Below, piece by piece: positions 1 to 6,676 of a stretch of DNA of 6,676 bases (within the stretch, counting starts at the first letter, position 1; each line of letters begins with the position of its first letter). The position numbers and the translations under genes are program-made. The stretch covers positions 1 through 6,676 of the forward strand of contig CANBTO010000287.1 in assembly GCA_947372405.1 (NCBI GenBank), given 5' to 3'. The notes beneath the pieces are model-generated. The model worked only from the letters and a program-made list of their open reading frames with translations, searched no databases and was not told the origin of the DNA. The stretch is from Verrucomicrobiaceae bacterium (lineage in GTDB: Bacteria > Verrucomicrobiota > Verrucomicrobiae > Verrucomicrobiales > Akkermansiaceae).

Positions 1-1874
1 TCGAGGACGAGGCCGGGGCCTTGATTGAGGGTGGCTTGGTTGGCGGTGACGGGGAGTTTCGCGGCGGCGGTGCGGATGACGTAGCCGCCGAGGAGGTTGG
101 CGCGGGCGAGGTTGGTGGAGATTTTTCCGGAGGAGGCGCTGTCGAGGACGAGGCCGAACTCGCGGTTGGCGATGAGTTGATTGCCCTCGATGATGGCGGG
201 AGCGGGACCGCAATCAGCATGGATGCCATTGCGGCTGTTAGCCTCGCAGCGGTTGTTGGCGAGAGTTAGGGCGGCTCCGTCCCAGGACTCGATGCCGTGC
301 TGGAAATTGTTGAGGGCCTCGGACTCGCGGATTTCCAGGCCGCTGCCTTTGCCGAAGGCGGCGGCTCCGTCCCAGCCATTGTCGGCGAAGCGGCTGCGGG
401 TGACGGTGGCGTGGCCGCTCTCGATGACGGCGAGGCCGTGGCCGCTGGCATCGGTGAAGCGGCAATCGACAAAGGTCACGCTGCCGCCGAGGACGAGGGC
501 GGCGGAGAAGCGGTCGGGACCGAGGGCGAAGGCGGTGTGGCGGAAGCGGATGCCGCTGATGCGGACGCCTTTGGCATCCGGGCCGATGCTGATGGCGGGG
601 CCGGTTTCCGGGGCGCACTCGACGGTGGTGGTGGCGAAACCGGAGCCTTGGAGTTCGACGGCGGCGGTGATGACGAGCGGGCCGGTCCAGGTGGCGGCGG
701 CGAGGACGATGCGGTCATTGTCATGGGCGGCGGCGAGGGCCTCGGCGGGGGTGGCGAAATCGCCGGGGACGTGGAGGGTGCGGGTGTAGGCGGCGAGTTT
801 TTCGAGGCGGGCGGTTATTTCCGGATTGCCTGGGTCGAGGGATTTCGCCTCGCGGAGCCAGTCGAGGGCTTGTTGGTCGAACTGGCCGTTGTCGCGAGCG
901 GTGGCTTGTTTCAGGAGTAGGGTGGCTCGGGCTTGGTCGGCGGCGGTCTTTTCCGCACCGGCGGTGGCATCGGCGAGGAGAGACTTGGCATCCGGGTCAT
1001 CCGGGGTGGCTGCGAGAATTTGGCGGGCGGTGGCGATGGCGGCGTCCCATTTCCGCTGGTCGATGGCCTGGCGGGCGGCGGCGATGGCGGTGGTGCGGGA
1101 TTGGCCGACACGGGCGGCGGCGACTTTTTCGAGCAGGGCGGCGGCGTCCTTTTCCGTCGGGTATTTATCGAGGACCTGGCGGGCGGCGGCGTAGGCTTGG
1201 TCAAGGCGACCGGCTTCGAGTTCGGCGGCGGCTTGGCCGGTCCAATAGCCGATGAACTGGGTTTGTTCCTCGGTCATGCCGGCCTCGATGCTGCGGCGAC
1301 CGCGGACGACGATGTCTGAGCTGGGGGCGAGGGCTTCAATCTCACTGAAGGCTGCGGCGGCTTCCTGCCAGCGGCGGTTTTCGACGAGGACGGAGCCTTG
1401 TTTTTCCAAGAAAGCGATGCGGATGAGGCGTTGGTCGGACTTGGACTGTTCGGATTTTATATAGAGCCATGCGCCACCGGCAGCGCCAATGAAGAAAATG
1501 AGGAACCAGATGAAATAGGAGAGTGCCCGGCTGCGCGGTGGGTCGGGGTAAGGCGCGAGGGGCTCCATTTCGAGATCGGAACTGGCGGTGGTGGTGACGG
1601 TGGTGGGGCTGGCGGCTGGCGCGGATTCCTGGAGCGCTTGCGGTGGCAGCGGCGGGGCTGCTAGGCCGCTGGCTTCGAGGTGTTCCTGCACGGCGGCGAG
1701 GGCTTGGTCAAACTCAATGAGGCCGGCCTGATAGCGGGCGGCGAGAGTTTCGTTAGGCGCGGTGCGGACCATGGCGGCGATGGCCTCGCGGGCATTTTTG
1801 ATTTCCGCAAGGTGCAGGCGCGGATCTTCCTCGGGACCAATTCCAAGGATTTTACGGGCGGAGGTCAGGGTCAT
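1..1874 (-). CDS. Membrane-anchored TPR-like / right-handed beta-helix protein (partial, C-terminus missing)
   Basis: The frame is open from an ATG at 1874-1872 to the left edge: 624 residues with no stop. Seen: a helical N-terminal domain (about 1-68); a Pro/Ala/Thr-rich linker (about 70-113); one hydrophobic segment (about 117-139, rich in F, I, L, W) followed by K; Ala-rich TPR-like helical pairs (about 150-355, for example W169-P184); then, from about residue 367, a stretch beginning VPGDFATPAEAL and repeating rungs. Conserved glycines at 480, 503, 527, 550, 574, 597 and 621 are spaced 23-24 residues, as in PbH1/NosD-type beta-helices. The rungs continue off the edge. Inference: the N-terminus is cytoplasmic and the beta-helix is outside the inner membrane, perhaps binding a polysaccharide or acting as a scaffold. 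No lyase catalytic residues can be assigned, so no enzyme activity is claimed. Alanine is coded almost only by GCC. It lies 53 bp downstream of nadE and is probably co-transcribed. Confidence 0.85.
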   Translation of the reverse strand, partial: MTLTSARKILGIGPEEDPRLHLAEIKNAREAIAAMVRTAPNETLAARYQAGLIEFDQALAAVQEHLEASGLAAPPLPPQALQESAPAASPTTVTTTASSDLEMEPLAPYPDPPRSRALSYFIWFLIFFIGAAGGAWLYIKSEQSKSDQRLIRIAFLEKQGSVLVENRRWQEAAAAFSEIEALAPSSDIVVRGRRSIEAGMTEEQTQFIGYWTGQAAAELEAGRLDQAYAAARQVLDKYPTEKDAAALLEKVAAARVGQSRTTAIAAARQAIDQRKWDAAIATARQILAATPDDPDAKSLLADATAGAEKTAADQARATLLLKQATARDNGQFDQQALDWLREAKSLDPGNPEITARLEKLAAYTRTLHVPGDFATPAEALAAAHDNDRIVLAAATWTGPLVITAAVELQGSGFATTTVECAPETGPAISIGPDAKGVRISGIRFRHTAFALGPDRFSAALVLGGSVTFVDCRFTDASGHGLAVIESGHATVTRSRFADNGWDGAAAFGKGSGLEIRESEALNNFQHGIESWDGAALTLANNRCEANSRNGIHADCGPAPAIIEGNQLIANREFGLVLDSASSGKISTNLARANLLGGYVIRTAAAKLPVTANQATLNQGPGLVL

Positions 1875-1927
1875 GAGGTGGGGGGAATTTGCGGCCTGAG
1901 AGTGGGAAGGGAAAGGGGGGAATGTGC
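1875..1927 (-). other. Pyrimidine-rich gap between nadE and the beta-helix gene
   Basis: This 53-bp spacer, read on the minus strand, is C-rich and G-poor. It contains an uninterrupted 19-base pyrimidine run (complement of 1904-1922). No Shine-Dalgarno site, hairpin or convincing promoter is visible before the ATG at 1874, so the downstream gene probably depends on nadE transcription. C-rich, G-poor RNA can also serve as a Rho loading site; whether it does here is not known. Confidence 0.5.
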
Positions 1928-3565
1928 TCAGCCGATGAATCTTTGGACGATGGGCATGCGACGGCCAATCCCAAATGCTTTGGAAGTGACGCGCAGGCCG
2001 GGAGCGGCTTGGTGGCGTTTCCACTCGTTGAGGTCCACGCGACGCTGCACCCAGCGCACGGTGGTTTCCTGAAAGCCACGGGAAATGATTTCATCCGCGC
2101 CGAGCTGGTGCTCGACGTAGAGTTCGAGGATGGCATCGAGGATTTCGTAAGGCGGGAGCGTGTCCTGGTCTTTTTGGTCGGGCCGGAGTTCGGCGCTGGG
2201 GGGCTTGTCGATAGTGCTCCAGGGGATGATTTCCCGGTCGCGGTTGAGCCAGCGGGAAACCTCGTAAACGCGGCCTTTTGGCAGGTCGGAAATGACGGCC
2301 AGCCCGCCGCACATGTCGCCGTAAATGGTGCAATAGCCGACGGCGAGTTCGCTCTTGTTGCCTGTGGTGAGAAGTAGGTGGTTATCCTTGTTAGAGAGTG
2401 CCATGAGCATCAGGCCCCGGATGCGGGCCTGCATGTTTTCCTCGGTGACGTCTTCCGGTTTTCCGTCGAAAATAGGCTGCATGGTGGCCTTGATCGCCTC
2501 GAAGGCGGCACGGATCGGCACCTCGTCACAGCGGATGCCGAGGTTTTTCGCGAGGGCGAAGGAGTCGTCCACACTGCCGCGTGATGAATAGGGGCTGGGC
2601 ATGGTGAGGCCGTGGACATTTTCCGGGCCAAGCGCGGCGGCGGCGATGGCGGCTGTTAGTGCGGAGTCGATGCCGCCACTGAGGCCGAGGCAGACGCTGG
2701 AGAACCCGCATTTCGTCACGTAATCGCGGACGCCGAGAACGAGGGCTTGATAGAGTTCCTCCGGGTCGCTGGCTGCAAGCGGTTCACTTTTTTCCGCAGG
2801 CTGGAAGGGATCGATCACATTGCAGGTTTCGACAAATCCGGGAAACTGCGCGGTGAGGTGGCCTTGGGCATCGGTGACGAGCGAGTGACCATCGAACACG
2901 AGTTGGTCGTTCGCGCCGATGGCATTGCAGTAAACGACCGGAACTTTCGCCTTGCGGGCAACTCCGCCGATCATCGCGCGGCGGAGGAGAGGCTTGCCGA
3001 GGTGGAAGGGTGAGGCGCTTAGATTGAGCAGGAGGTCGATGCCTTTTGCGGTCAATTCATCGACCGGATCGCGATCATAGAACGGGCGCTGGAGATAATT
3101 TTCCGTCCAAATGTCCTCACAGATCGTGACGCCGATGCGATGGCCGTTCCAGCAGATCGGGGTGGCGGATTCACCGGGTTCGAAGTAGCGGCGTTCGTCG
3201 AAAACGTCGTACGTGGGGAGCAGGGTTTTCCAGATGCGATGTTGGATTTTTCCGTCCTCTAACCAGGCTACCGCGTTGCGGAAAGGCTTGCCGGGGTGCG
3301 TGGGATGGTGGTGGTCCACGTAGCCGACGAGCAGTGGGATTTGGCGAATTTCCCCGGCGAGATGGTCGAGTGCTTGAAGGCATTTCGGCACAAACTGGGA
3401 TTTGAAAACCAGATCGCGCGGCGGGTAGCCGACCAAGGACAGTTCGGGCGTCACCACCAACTCCGCGCCTGCATCAAGGCACTCGCGGTAGGCGGCGAGG
3501 ATTCGTTTCACGTTGCCGGGAAAATCTCCGATCACGGAGTTGATTTGGGCGATGCCGAGATTCAT
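1928..3565 (-). CDS. nadE: Glutamine-dependent NAD+ synthetase
   Basis: It makes NAD+ in the cytoplasm from nicotinic acid adenine dinucleotide, ATP and glutamine, the last step of NAD synthesis. The protein has 545 residues and two domains. The N-terminal nitrilase-fold glutaminase (about 1-255) carries the triad E41 (in TPELSLVGYPPRD), K113 (in KTLLPTYDVFDERRYF) and C149 (in GVTICEDIW). The C-terminal ATP-pyrophosphatase domain has the PP-loop SGGIDS at 296-301, the TTGNKSELAVGY segment near 400-411, and the family ending KAFGIGRRMPI. Length fits the single-chain glutamine-using type rather than the short ammonia-only enzyme of about 275 residues. I chose the ATG at 3565 because family members begin at MxLGIAQINxxxGD; a TTG 15 codons upstream would add an unlikely Pro-rich leader. 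No Shine-Dalgarno site precedes it. It is probably first in a unit with the beta-helix gene. Confidence 0.97.
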   Translation of the reverse strand: MNLGIAQINSVIGDFPGNVKRILAAYRECLDAGAELVVTPELSLVGYPPRDLVFKSQFVPKCLQALDHLAGEIRQIPLLVGYVDHHHPTHPGKPFRNAVAWLEDGKIQHRIWKTLLPTYDVFDERRYFEPGESATPICWNGHRIGVTICEDIWTENYLQRPFYDRDPVDELTAKGIDLLLNLSASPFHLGKPLLRRAMIGGVARKAKVPVVYCNAIGANDQLVFDGHSLVTDAQGHLTAQFPGFVETCNVIDPFQPAEKSEPLAASDPEELYQALVLGVRDYVTKCGFSSVCLGLSGGIDSALTAAIAAAALGPENVHGLTMPSPYSSRGSVDDSFALAKNLGIRCDEVPIRAAFEAIKATMQPIFDGKPEDVTEENMQARIRGLMLMALSNKDNHLLLTTGNKSELAVGYCTIYGDMCGGLAVISDLPKGRVYEVSRWLNRDREIIPWSTIDKPPSAELRPDQKDQDTLPPYEILDAILELYVEHQLGADEIISRGFQETTVRWVQRRVDLNEWKRHQAAPGLRVTSKAFGIGRRMPIVQRFIG

Positions 3566-3706
3566 GGGTGGGCTTGAGAAAACACCCAAGTGGGGCGGGG
3601 GCAAAAGCAAAAATTAAGTTTCTTGGAGGCGGTGGGAAAATTCCGCGTGAACGACGGCTTGCCGTTTGCCATTTAGCGGTCTAATCTCCTCCCGCATCCA
3701 CCGCTT
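3566..3706. promoter_or_regulatory. Divergent intergenic region between nadE and the TPR gene
   Basis: These 141 bp separate two gene starts and should hold a promoter for each. The side toward the TPR gene has a good candidate at 3659-3687 (listed separately). On the nadE side there is an A/T-rich block around 3607-3622 that could serve as a -10 region, but no clear pair of hexamers at standard spacing. No riboswitch-like structure is evident, and the space between this block and nadE is only about 40 bases. Confidence 0.5.
3659..3687 (+). promoter_or_regulatory. Candidate sigma-70-type promoter of the TPR gene
   Basis: TTGCCG (3659-3664) and TAATCT (3682-3687) are separated by exactly 17 bp. 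They match the TTGACA and TATAAT consensus at 4 and 3 positions. Transcription would start near 3694, leaving a leader of about 13 bases before the ATG at 3707. The same spacing and leader length recur before clpB, which raises confidence somewhat. The -10 match alone is weak. Confidence 0.4.
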
Positions 3707-4474
3707 ATGAAAACCTTTTTCCTACTTTCCCTACTCGCTTTGGTGCTGCCGCTCGCCGCTCAAGACGAGGAAACGCCCGTTGTCAAAAAGCATGAGGAGG
3801 TCAAAAATGGCTTGATGCCGAACCAGCAGGCCTTCCTCAATCTGCCGGAGGAGAGCCGCAAGGATTTTATCAAACACATCGGCGAGGCATCCCGCTTGTT
3901 CGAGCAAAAACGGATCTTTGAATCCCTCGACGAACTGGACAAGACGGCGAAGATTTTCGTGGATAGCCCGGAGCTTTACAACCTGCGGGGGAGCTGCTTT
4001 GTTGAAATGCGCGCCTTCGACAAGGCGATGGAGCAGTTCGACAAAGCCAGTGCGCTGGCCAAGGACAATCCGAGCATCCAGTTCAACATCGCCGAGGTGT
4101 TTTTCGTCACCAAGAAGTGGCAGCAATCGGCGGATCTATTTGAAAAGGTTCTCAAGATCCTGCCAGCGAACAGCACCGCGCTGAGTCGCTTGGTGGAATT
4201 CAAGATCCTGCTGAGCAAAAGGAAACTCGGCCTCAAGGACGAAGTGACGATCCTCGCGGGGAAATATGATTTCCTCGATGACTCGCCTTACTACTACTAC
4301 GCGCAAGCCGCCCTCGCTTATGAGGATAACAATCTGGTGAAGGCCGAGGAATGGCTGGCCATTGCCTCGCGGGTTTTCCAAGACCCGAACGTCCTCGCGC
4401 CCTGGCAGGACACACTCGTCGAGTATGGCTATATCAAGAGCTTCTACGGCAACGACGCGGCCCCGGATAAATAA
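3707..4474 (+). CDS. Small exported tetratricopeptide-repeat protein
   Basis: The protein has 255 residues. The N-terminus is a typical Sec signal peptide: MK, a hydrophobic core rich in F and L (about 4-14), then PLAA with probable signal peptidase I cleavage between A18 and Q19. There is no lipobox cysteine, so it is not a lipoprotein. The mature part is helical and TPR-like: about 57-86, 88-121 (best match, PELYNLRGSCFVEMRAFDKA), 122-155, and a further pair around YYYYAQAALAYEDNN. TPRs bind other proteins, so a periplasmic scaffold or assembly factor is a reasonable inference; the partner is unknown. No Shine-Dalgarno site precedes the ATG, whose upstream sequence is pyrimidine-rich. The gene looks less GC-rich and less GCC-biased than the beta-helix gene. 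Its stop is one base from the stop of the opposing lysR-type gene. Confidence 0.9.
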   Translation: MKTFFLLSLLALVLPLAAQDEETPVVKKHEEVKNGLMPNQQAFLNLPEESRKDFIKHIGEASRLFEQKRIFESLDELDKTAKIFVDSPELYNLRGSCFVEMRAFDKAMEQFDKASALAKDNPSIQFNIAEVFFVTKKWQQSADLFEKVLKILPANSTALSRLVEFKILLSKRKLGLKDEVTILAGKYDFLDDSPYYYYAQAALAYEDNNLVKAEEWLAIASRVFQDPNVLAPWQDTLVEYGYIKSFYGNDAAPDK

Positions 4475-4475
4475 C

Positions 4476-5369
4476 TCAGACCGCACCCGCCGCTTGCTTG
4501 AGTTCGGCAATGAAGGCTTTTACTTGCAACGGAGTTTCCTGATCTGCCGGGACGCCCGCCGCCACCTCGATCCGACCCGGTTCTTCTCCTAACGGACGAG
4601 CGGTTAGTCGCTGCCGCTGGCTGGGGTCGATCCGGCTGCTTTCTGATAGTAGGGCGATCCCCATGTTGCCTTCTAGCGCGGCGATCAGGCTGCTAACACC
4701 ATCGAATTCGCCGGCGATTTTAGCCTGCAAATTTCGCTCGCGGAAAAATCCCGTCACCCGGTCCCAATAGTCCGGGTATTGCTCGCGATCAAATAACAGC
4801 AACCTTTGCCCCGCCAGATCCTTGGCGGAAATGAGCCGCTTTTTTCCTAACGGATGGCCGGTCGGCATCACCACCTGCCAGCCGTAATCCCGAAGTGCGA
4901 CCCAACGGATCGGTTCCGGGACACCGATGCAGGGTGCAGCGACAATGAGATCCAGCTTGCCGCTCGCCAGACCCGCCCGCATTTCCGCCGAGGACCAATC
5001 GTGTAGGCTCACCCGTGCGCGGGGGTGGATTTGGGTAAATCGTCCAATCGCCACCGAGAGAAATTCCGCCGCCAACGAGGGCGCGTAGCCGACCCGCAAC
5101 GGCTCGCCCGCCGCTGTGGATTTGACCTTTTCGATCATGGTGTCGCTGAATTTTACCAGCTTGCGGGCCTCGGTCATCAGGATCTCACCAGCAGGTGTTA
5201 GGTGGATCGAGTGCGCCCCGCGAATGAGCAGGGCGGTGTCGATTTCCTCCTCCAGTGCCTTGATTTGACGGCTCAGCGCGGGCTGGGTGAGCCGCAGTAT
5301 TTTTGCCGCCGCAGTGATGCTACCCGCTTCTCCCACGGCCAGGAAATGCTTCAGTTGGCGGAGTTCCAT
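4476..5369 (-). CDS. LysR-family transcriptional regulator
   Basis: At 297 residues this is standard LysR-type length. The N-terminal winged helix-turn-helix (about 1-62) is clear: [22 protein letters not shown], recognition helix around T28-L39 ([12 protein letters not shown]), then HLTPAG at 56-61. A linker helix follows to about 88. The co-inducer-binding domain starts at LRVGYAPS (91-98) and continues through the typical pattern of a [10 protein letters not shown] strand and a PTGHPL segment. The style resembles CbbR/BenM-type members, but the effector cannot be read from sequence. LysR regulators usually bind near their own promoter and often control a divergent neighbour. Here the divergent neighbour is clpB, an unusual target, so self-regulation or a distant target is equally likely. 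The ATG at 5369 fits the family N-terminus exactly; no Shine-Dalgarno site is visible. Confidence 0.95.
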   Translation of the reverse strand: MELRQLKHFLAVGEAGSITAAAKILRLTQPALSRQIKALEEEIDTALLIRGAHSIHLTPAGEILMTEARKLVKFSDTMIEKVKSTAAGEPLRVGYAPSLAAEFLSVAIGRFTQIHPRARVSLHDWSSAEMRAGLASGKLDLIVAAPCIGVPEPIRWVALRDYGWQVVMPTGHPLGKKRLISAKDLAGQRLLLFDREQYPDYWDRVTGFFRERNLQAKIAGEFDGVSSLIAALEGNMGIALLSESSRIDPSQRQRLTARPLGEEPGRIEVAAGVPADQETPLQVKAFIAELKQAAGAV

Positions 5370-5395
5370 GACGGGATGCTAGCCAGTCCCATAGC

Positions 5396-5427
5396 GCAAG
5401 CCACGCAGAAAAATCGGCAAGCCATGC
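5396..5427. repeat. 11-bp direct repeat GCAAGCCAyGC, two copies
   Basis: GCAAGCCACGC (5396-5406) and GCAAGCCATGC (5417-5427) differ at one base. Their starts are 21 bp apart, about two turns of the DNA helix, so a bound protein would meet both on the same face. They lie between the lysR-type start and the candidate clpB promoter. A regulator-binding role is an inference. Confidence 0.4.
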
Positions 5428-5437
5428 GTTGCAACGC
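5426..5437. promoter_or_regulatory. Perfect palindrome GCGTTGCAACGC, possible operator
   Basis: The 12 bases read identically on both strands and cover the candidate clpB -35 hexamer (5429-5434), where a bound repressor would block polymerase. It does not fit the T-N11-A LysR box, which has an odd-length dyad. A perfect 12-bp palindrome is expected once or twice by chance in a window this size, so only its position makes it notable. Confidence 0.3.
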
Positions 5438-5457
5438 GGATCGGTGTCGCTTAGGCT
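5429..5457 (+). promoter_or_regulatory. Candidate clpB promoter
   Basis: TTGCAA (5429-5434) and TAGGCT (5452-5457) are 17 bp apart. The start would be near 5464, about 14 bases before the ATG. TATAGT at 5457-5462 is a better -10 match by itself but has no -35 at a normal distance, so which hexamer is used is uncertain. Confidence 0.35.
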
Positions 5458-5477
5458 ATAGTCATCAAATAACAGTT

Positions 5478-6676
5478 ATGGGACTCGAAAAAATTACACA
5501 GAAACTCCAGGAAGCGCTCCAGTCGGCTCAAAGCATCGCCTCCAAATCCGCTCACTCCGAGCTCAAAAGCGCCCACGTCCTGCTCGCCCTGCTCCAGCAG
5601 GAAGGCGGCATCGCCACGCCGATCCTGCAAAAAGCCGGGGTCGATATTTCTCGCCTGAAGCTCAACGTCGCCGCCGCCCTCGCCCGCGAACCGAGCGTCC
5701 AGGGTGCCTCGACGCAGCCGCAGATCAGCGTCGGTCTCCGCGCCACGTTGGATGCCGCGGACAACGCCCGGGAATCGCTCGGCGACGATTACCTCAGCGT
5801 CGAACATTTCCTGTTAGGCGCATTGAAAGGCGATTCGCCCGCCGGCAAGCTCCTCAAGGAAGCCGGGCTGGATGAGAAAAAAGCCCGCGAGGCCATCACC
5901 GGCGTTCGTGGCTCACAGAAGGTCACGGATGATTCGCCCGAGGTAAAATATCAAACGCTCGAAAAATACGGCACCGATCTAACGGCCCGCGCCCGCGATG
6001 GGAAAATCGACCCGGTTATCGGTCGCGATCATGAAATCCGCCGCGTCCTGCAAGTCCTGTCCCGCCGCACGAAAAACAACCCGGTCCTCATCGGCGAACC
6101 CGGCGTCGGCAAGACCGCTATCGTCGAGGGCCTCGCCCGCCGCATCGTCTCGGGCGACGTGCCGGACTCAATGAAAAACAAGCGCGTCATCGCCATGGAC
6201 CTCGGCGGCATGTTAGCCGGGGCGAAATATCGCGGCGAGTTCGAGGAGCGGCTCAAGGCATTTCTGAAGGAAGTCACTTCTTCTGAGGGGCAGATCATCC
6301 TGTTCATCGACGAACTCCACACCATCGTCGGGGCCGGTGCCAGCGAGGGCGCGGTCGATGCTTCAAACCTGCTAAAACCCCAACTCGCCCGTGGCGAACT
6401 CCGCACCATCGGCGCGACGACGCTGGAGGAATACCGCAAACACATCGAAAAGGACGCCGCCCTCGAACGCCGTTTCCAGCCGGTCATGGTCGGCGAGCCA
6501 TCGGTGGAAGACTCCATCGCCATCCTGCGCGGCCTCAAGGAACGCTACGAAGTCCACCACGGCATCCGCATCCAGGATACCGCCATTGTAGCCGCTGCCA
6601 CTCTTTCCCATCGTTACATCACCGACCGCTTTCTCCCCGATAAAGCTGTCGATCTCATGGACGAAGCCGCCTCCCG
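5478..6676 (+). CDS. clpB: ClpB disaggregase (Hsp100), N-terminal 399 residues, cut by the right edge
   Basis: ClpB is a cytoplasmic hexameric AAA+ machine that pulls polypeptides out of aggregates together with DnaK/DnaJ/GrpE. Visible are the N-terminal Clp domain (about 1-145), the linker into [22 protein letters not shown], and most of nucleotide-binding domain 1. Walker A is GEPGVGKT (206-213, K212), the pore-loop tyrosine is Y251 in [10 protein letters not shown], Walker B is ILFIDELH (D278, E279), and the arginine fingers are R331-R332 in ALERRFQ. These numbers coincide with the E. coli ClpB residues as I recall them, so the N-terminal part has no net insertion or deletion. The linker and DPVIGRD segment point to ClpB rather than ClpC or ClpA. 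The middle coiled coil and second ATPase domain lie beyond the window; full length is normally about 860 residues. The ATG at 5478 gives the expected N-terminus ([14 protein letters not shown]); no Shine-Dalgarno site precedes it. Confidence 0.97.
   Translation, partial: MGLEKITQKLQEALQSAQSIASKSAHSELKSAHVLLALLQQEGGIATPILQKAGVDISRLKLNVAAALAREPSVQGASTQPQISVGLRATLDAADNARESLGDDYLSVEHFLLGALKGDSPAGKLLKEAGLDEKKAREAITGVRGSQKVTDDSPEVKYQTLEKYGTDLTARARDGKIDPVIGRDHEIRRVLQVLSRRTKNNPVLIGEPGVGKTAIVEGLARRIVSGDVPDSMKNKRVIAMDLGGMLAGAKYRGEFEERLKAFLKEVTSSEGQIILFIDELHTIVGAGASEGAVDASNLLKPQLARGELRTIGATTLEEYRKHIEKDAALERRFQPVMVGEPSVEDSIAILRGLKERYEVHHGIRIQDTAIVAAATLSHRYITDRFLPDKAVDLMDEAAS

Larger units (their letters stand above)
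5370..5477. promoter_or_regulatory. Divergent intergenic region between the lysR-type gene and clpB
   Basis: These 108 bp carry start signals for both genes. They contain an 11-bp direct repeat, a perfect 12-bp palindrome and a candidate clpB promoter, each listed separately. I see no CIRCE element (the HrcA operator) and no good sigma-32 promoter, the two commonest heat-shock controls of clpB. No convincing promoter for the lysR-type gene could be placed. Confidence 0.5.

Noticed and set aside
270..375. 16-bp direct repeat (270-285 and 360-375), 90 bp apart, in the beta-helix gene
   Set aside because: It encodes WDGAA twice, but the two copies occupy different positions within the rungs, so it is not a rung duplication; biased codons explain the identity.
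181..1319. Long plus-strand open frames such as 181-789, 297-920, 826-1194 and 933-1319
   Set aside because: They lie opposite the beta-helix gene and arise from its GCC-rich codons, which leave few stops on the other strand. Their translations are low-complexity Gly/Ala/Glu or Arg/Ser/Ala with no recognisable domain.
1852..2136. Minus-strand 94-residue frame across the nadE end and the beta-helix start
   Set aside because: It overlaps two well-supported genes in another frame, and its Pro/Ser-rich translation has no family features.
3566..3610. Upstream TTG start for nadE at 3610
   Set aside because: It would add 15 Pro-rich residues before the conserved NadE N-terminus; the ATG at 3565 fits the family.
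4476..4592. Plus-strand continuation past the TPR gene (frame 4362-4592)
   Set aside because: It lies opposite the LysR-type gene and in a different frame from the TPR gene, with no domain signal.
5370..5477. CIRCE element or sigma-32 promoter before clpB
   Set aside because: No TTAGCACTC-N9-GAGTGCTAA dyad and no CTTGAA plus CCCCAT pair at proper spacing is present.
237..6216. Recurring GTTAG/CTAAC pentamer, 14 copies counted on both strands
   Set aside because: About nine are expected from base composition, so the excess is small. No longer shared motif surrounds the copies apart from TCCTAACGGA twice in the lysR-type gene.

Overview
The window suggests a GC-rich Gram-negative-type bacterium, most plausibly of the Verrucomicrobiota. 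This placement is an inference from remembered protein style: a TM-anchored TPR/beta-helix protein, a small exported TPR protein, and genes without Shine-Dalgarno sites. No marker gene here settles it. There are five protein genes, two of them cut by the window edges. I see no RNA gene, insertion sequence, CRISPR array or prophage signal.

Layout. At 1-1874 (minus strand, C-terminus off the left edge) lies a large membrane-anchored protein. It has a small N-terminal helical domain, one transmembrane segment, TPR-like helices and a right-handed parallel beta-helix. It has no start-to-stop frame inside the window, so a search for complete ORFs misses it. Just upstream on the same strand is nadE (1928-3565), glutamine-dependent NAD+ synthetase; the 53-bp gap suggests co-transcription. 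A 141-bp divergent spacer (3566-3706) separates nadE from a plus-strand gene for a small exported TPR protein (3707-4474). That gene meets a minus-strand LysR-family regulator (4476-5369) tail to tail with one base between the stop codons. A 108-bp divergent spacer (5370-5477) holds a perfect palindrome, an 11-bp direct repeat and a candidate promoter. It leads into clpB (5478 to the right edge), the disaggregase of the Hsp100 family.

How the genes relate. nadE and clpB are housekeeping genes with intact catalytic residues. The LysR protein could control itself or clpB through the shared spacer, but nothing proves it. The beta-helix protein and the exported TPR protein are probably cell-envelope proteins of unknown function. 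None of the five genes has a clear Shine-Dalgarno site, and the two best promoter candidates (before the TPR gene and clpB) share the same geometry.

I found no clearly new multi-gene system. The parts most worth a second look are the beta-helix protein's architecture and the lysR-clpB spacer.
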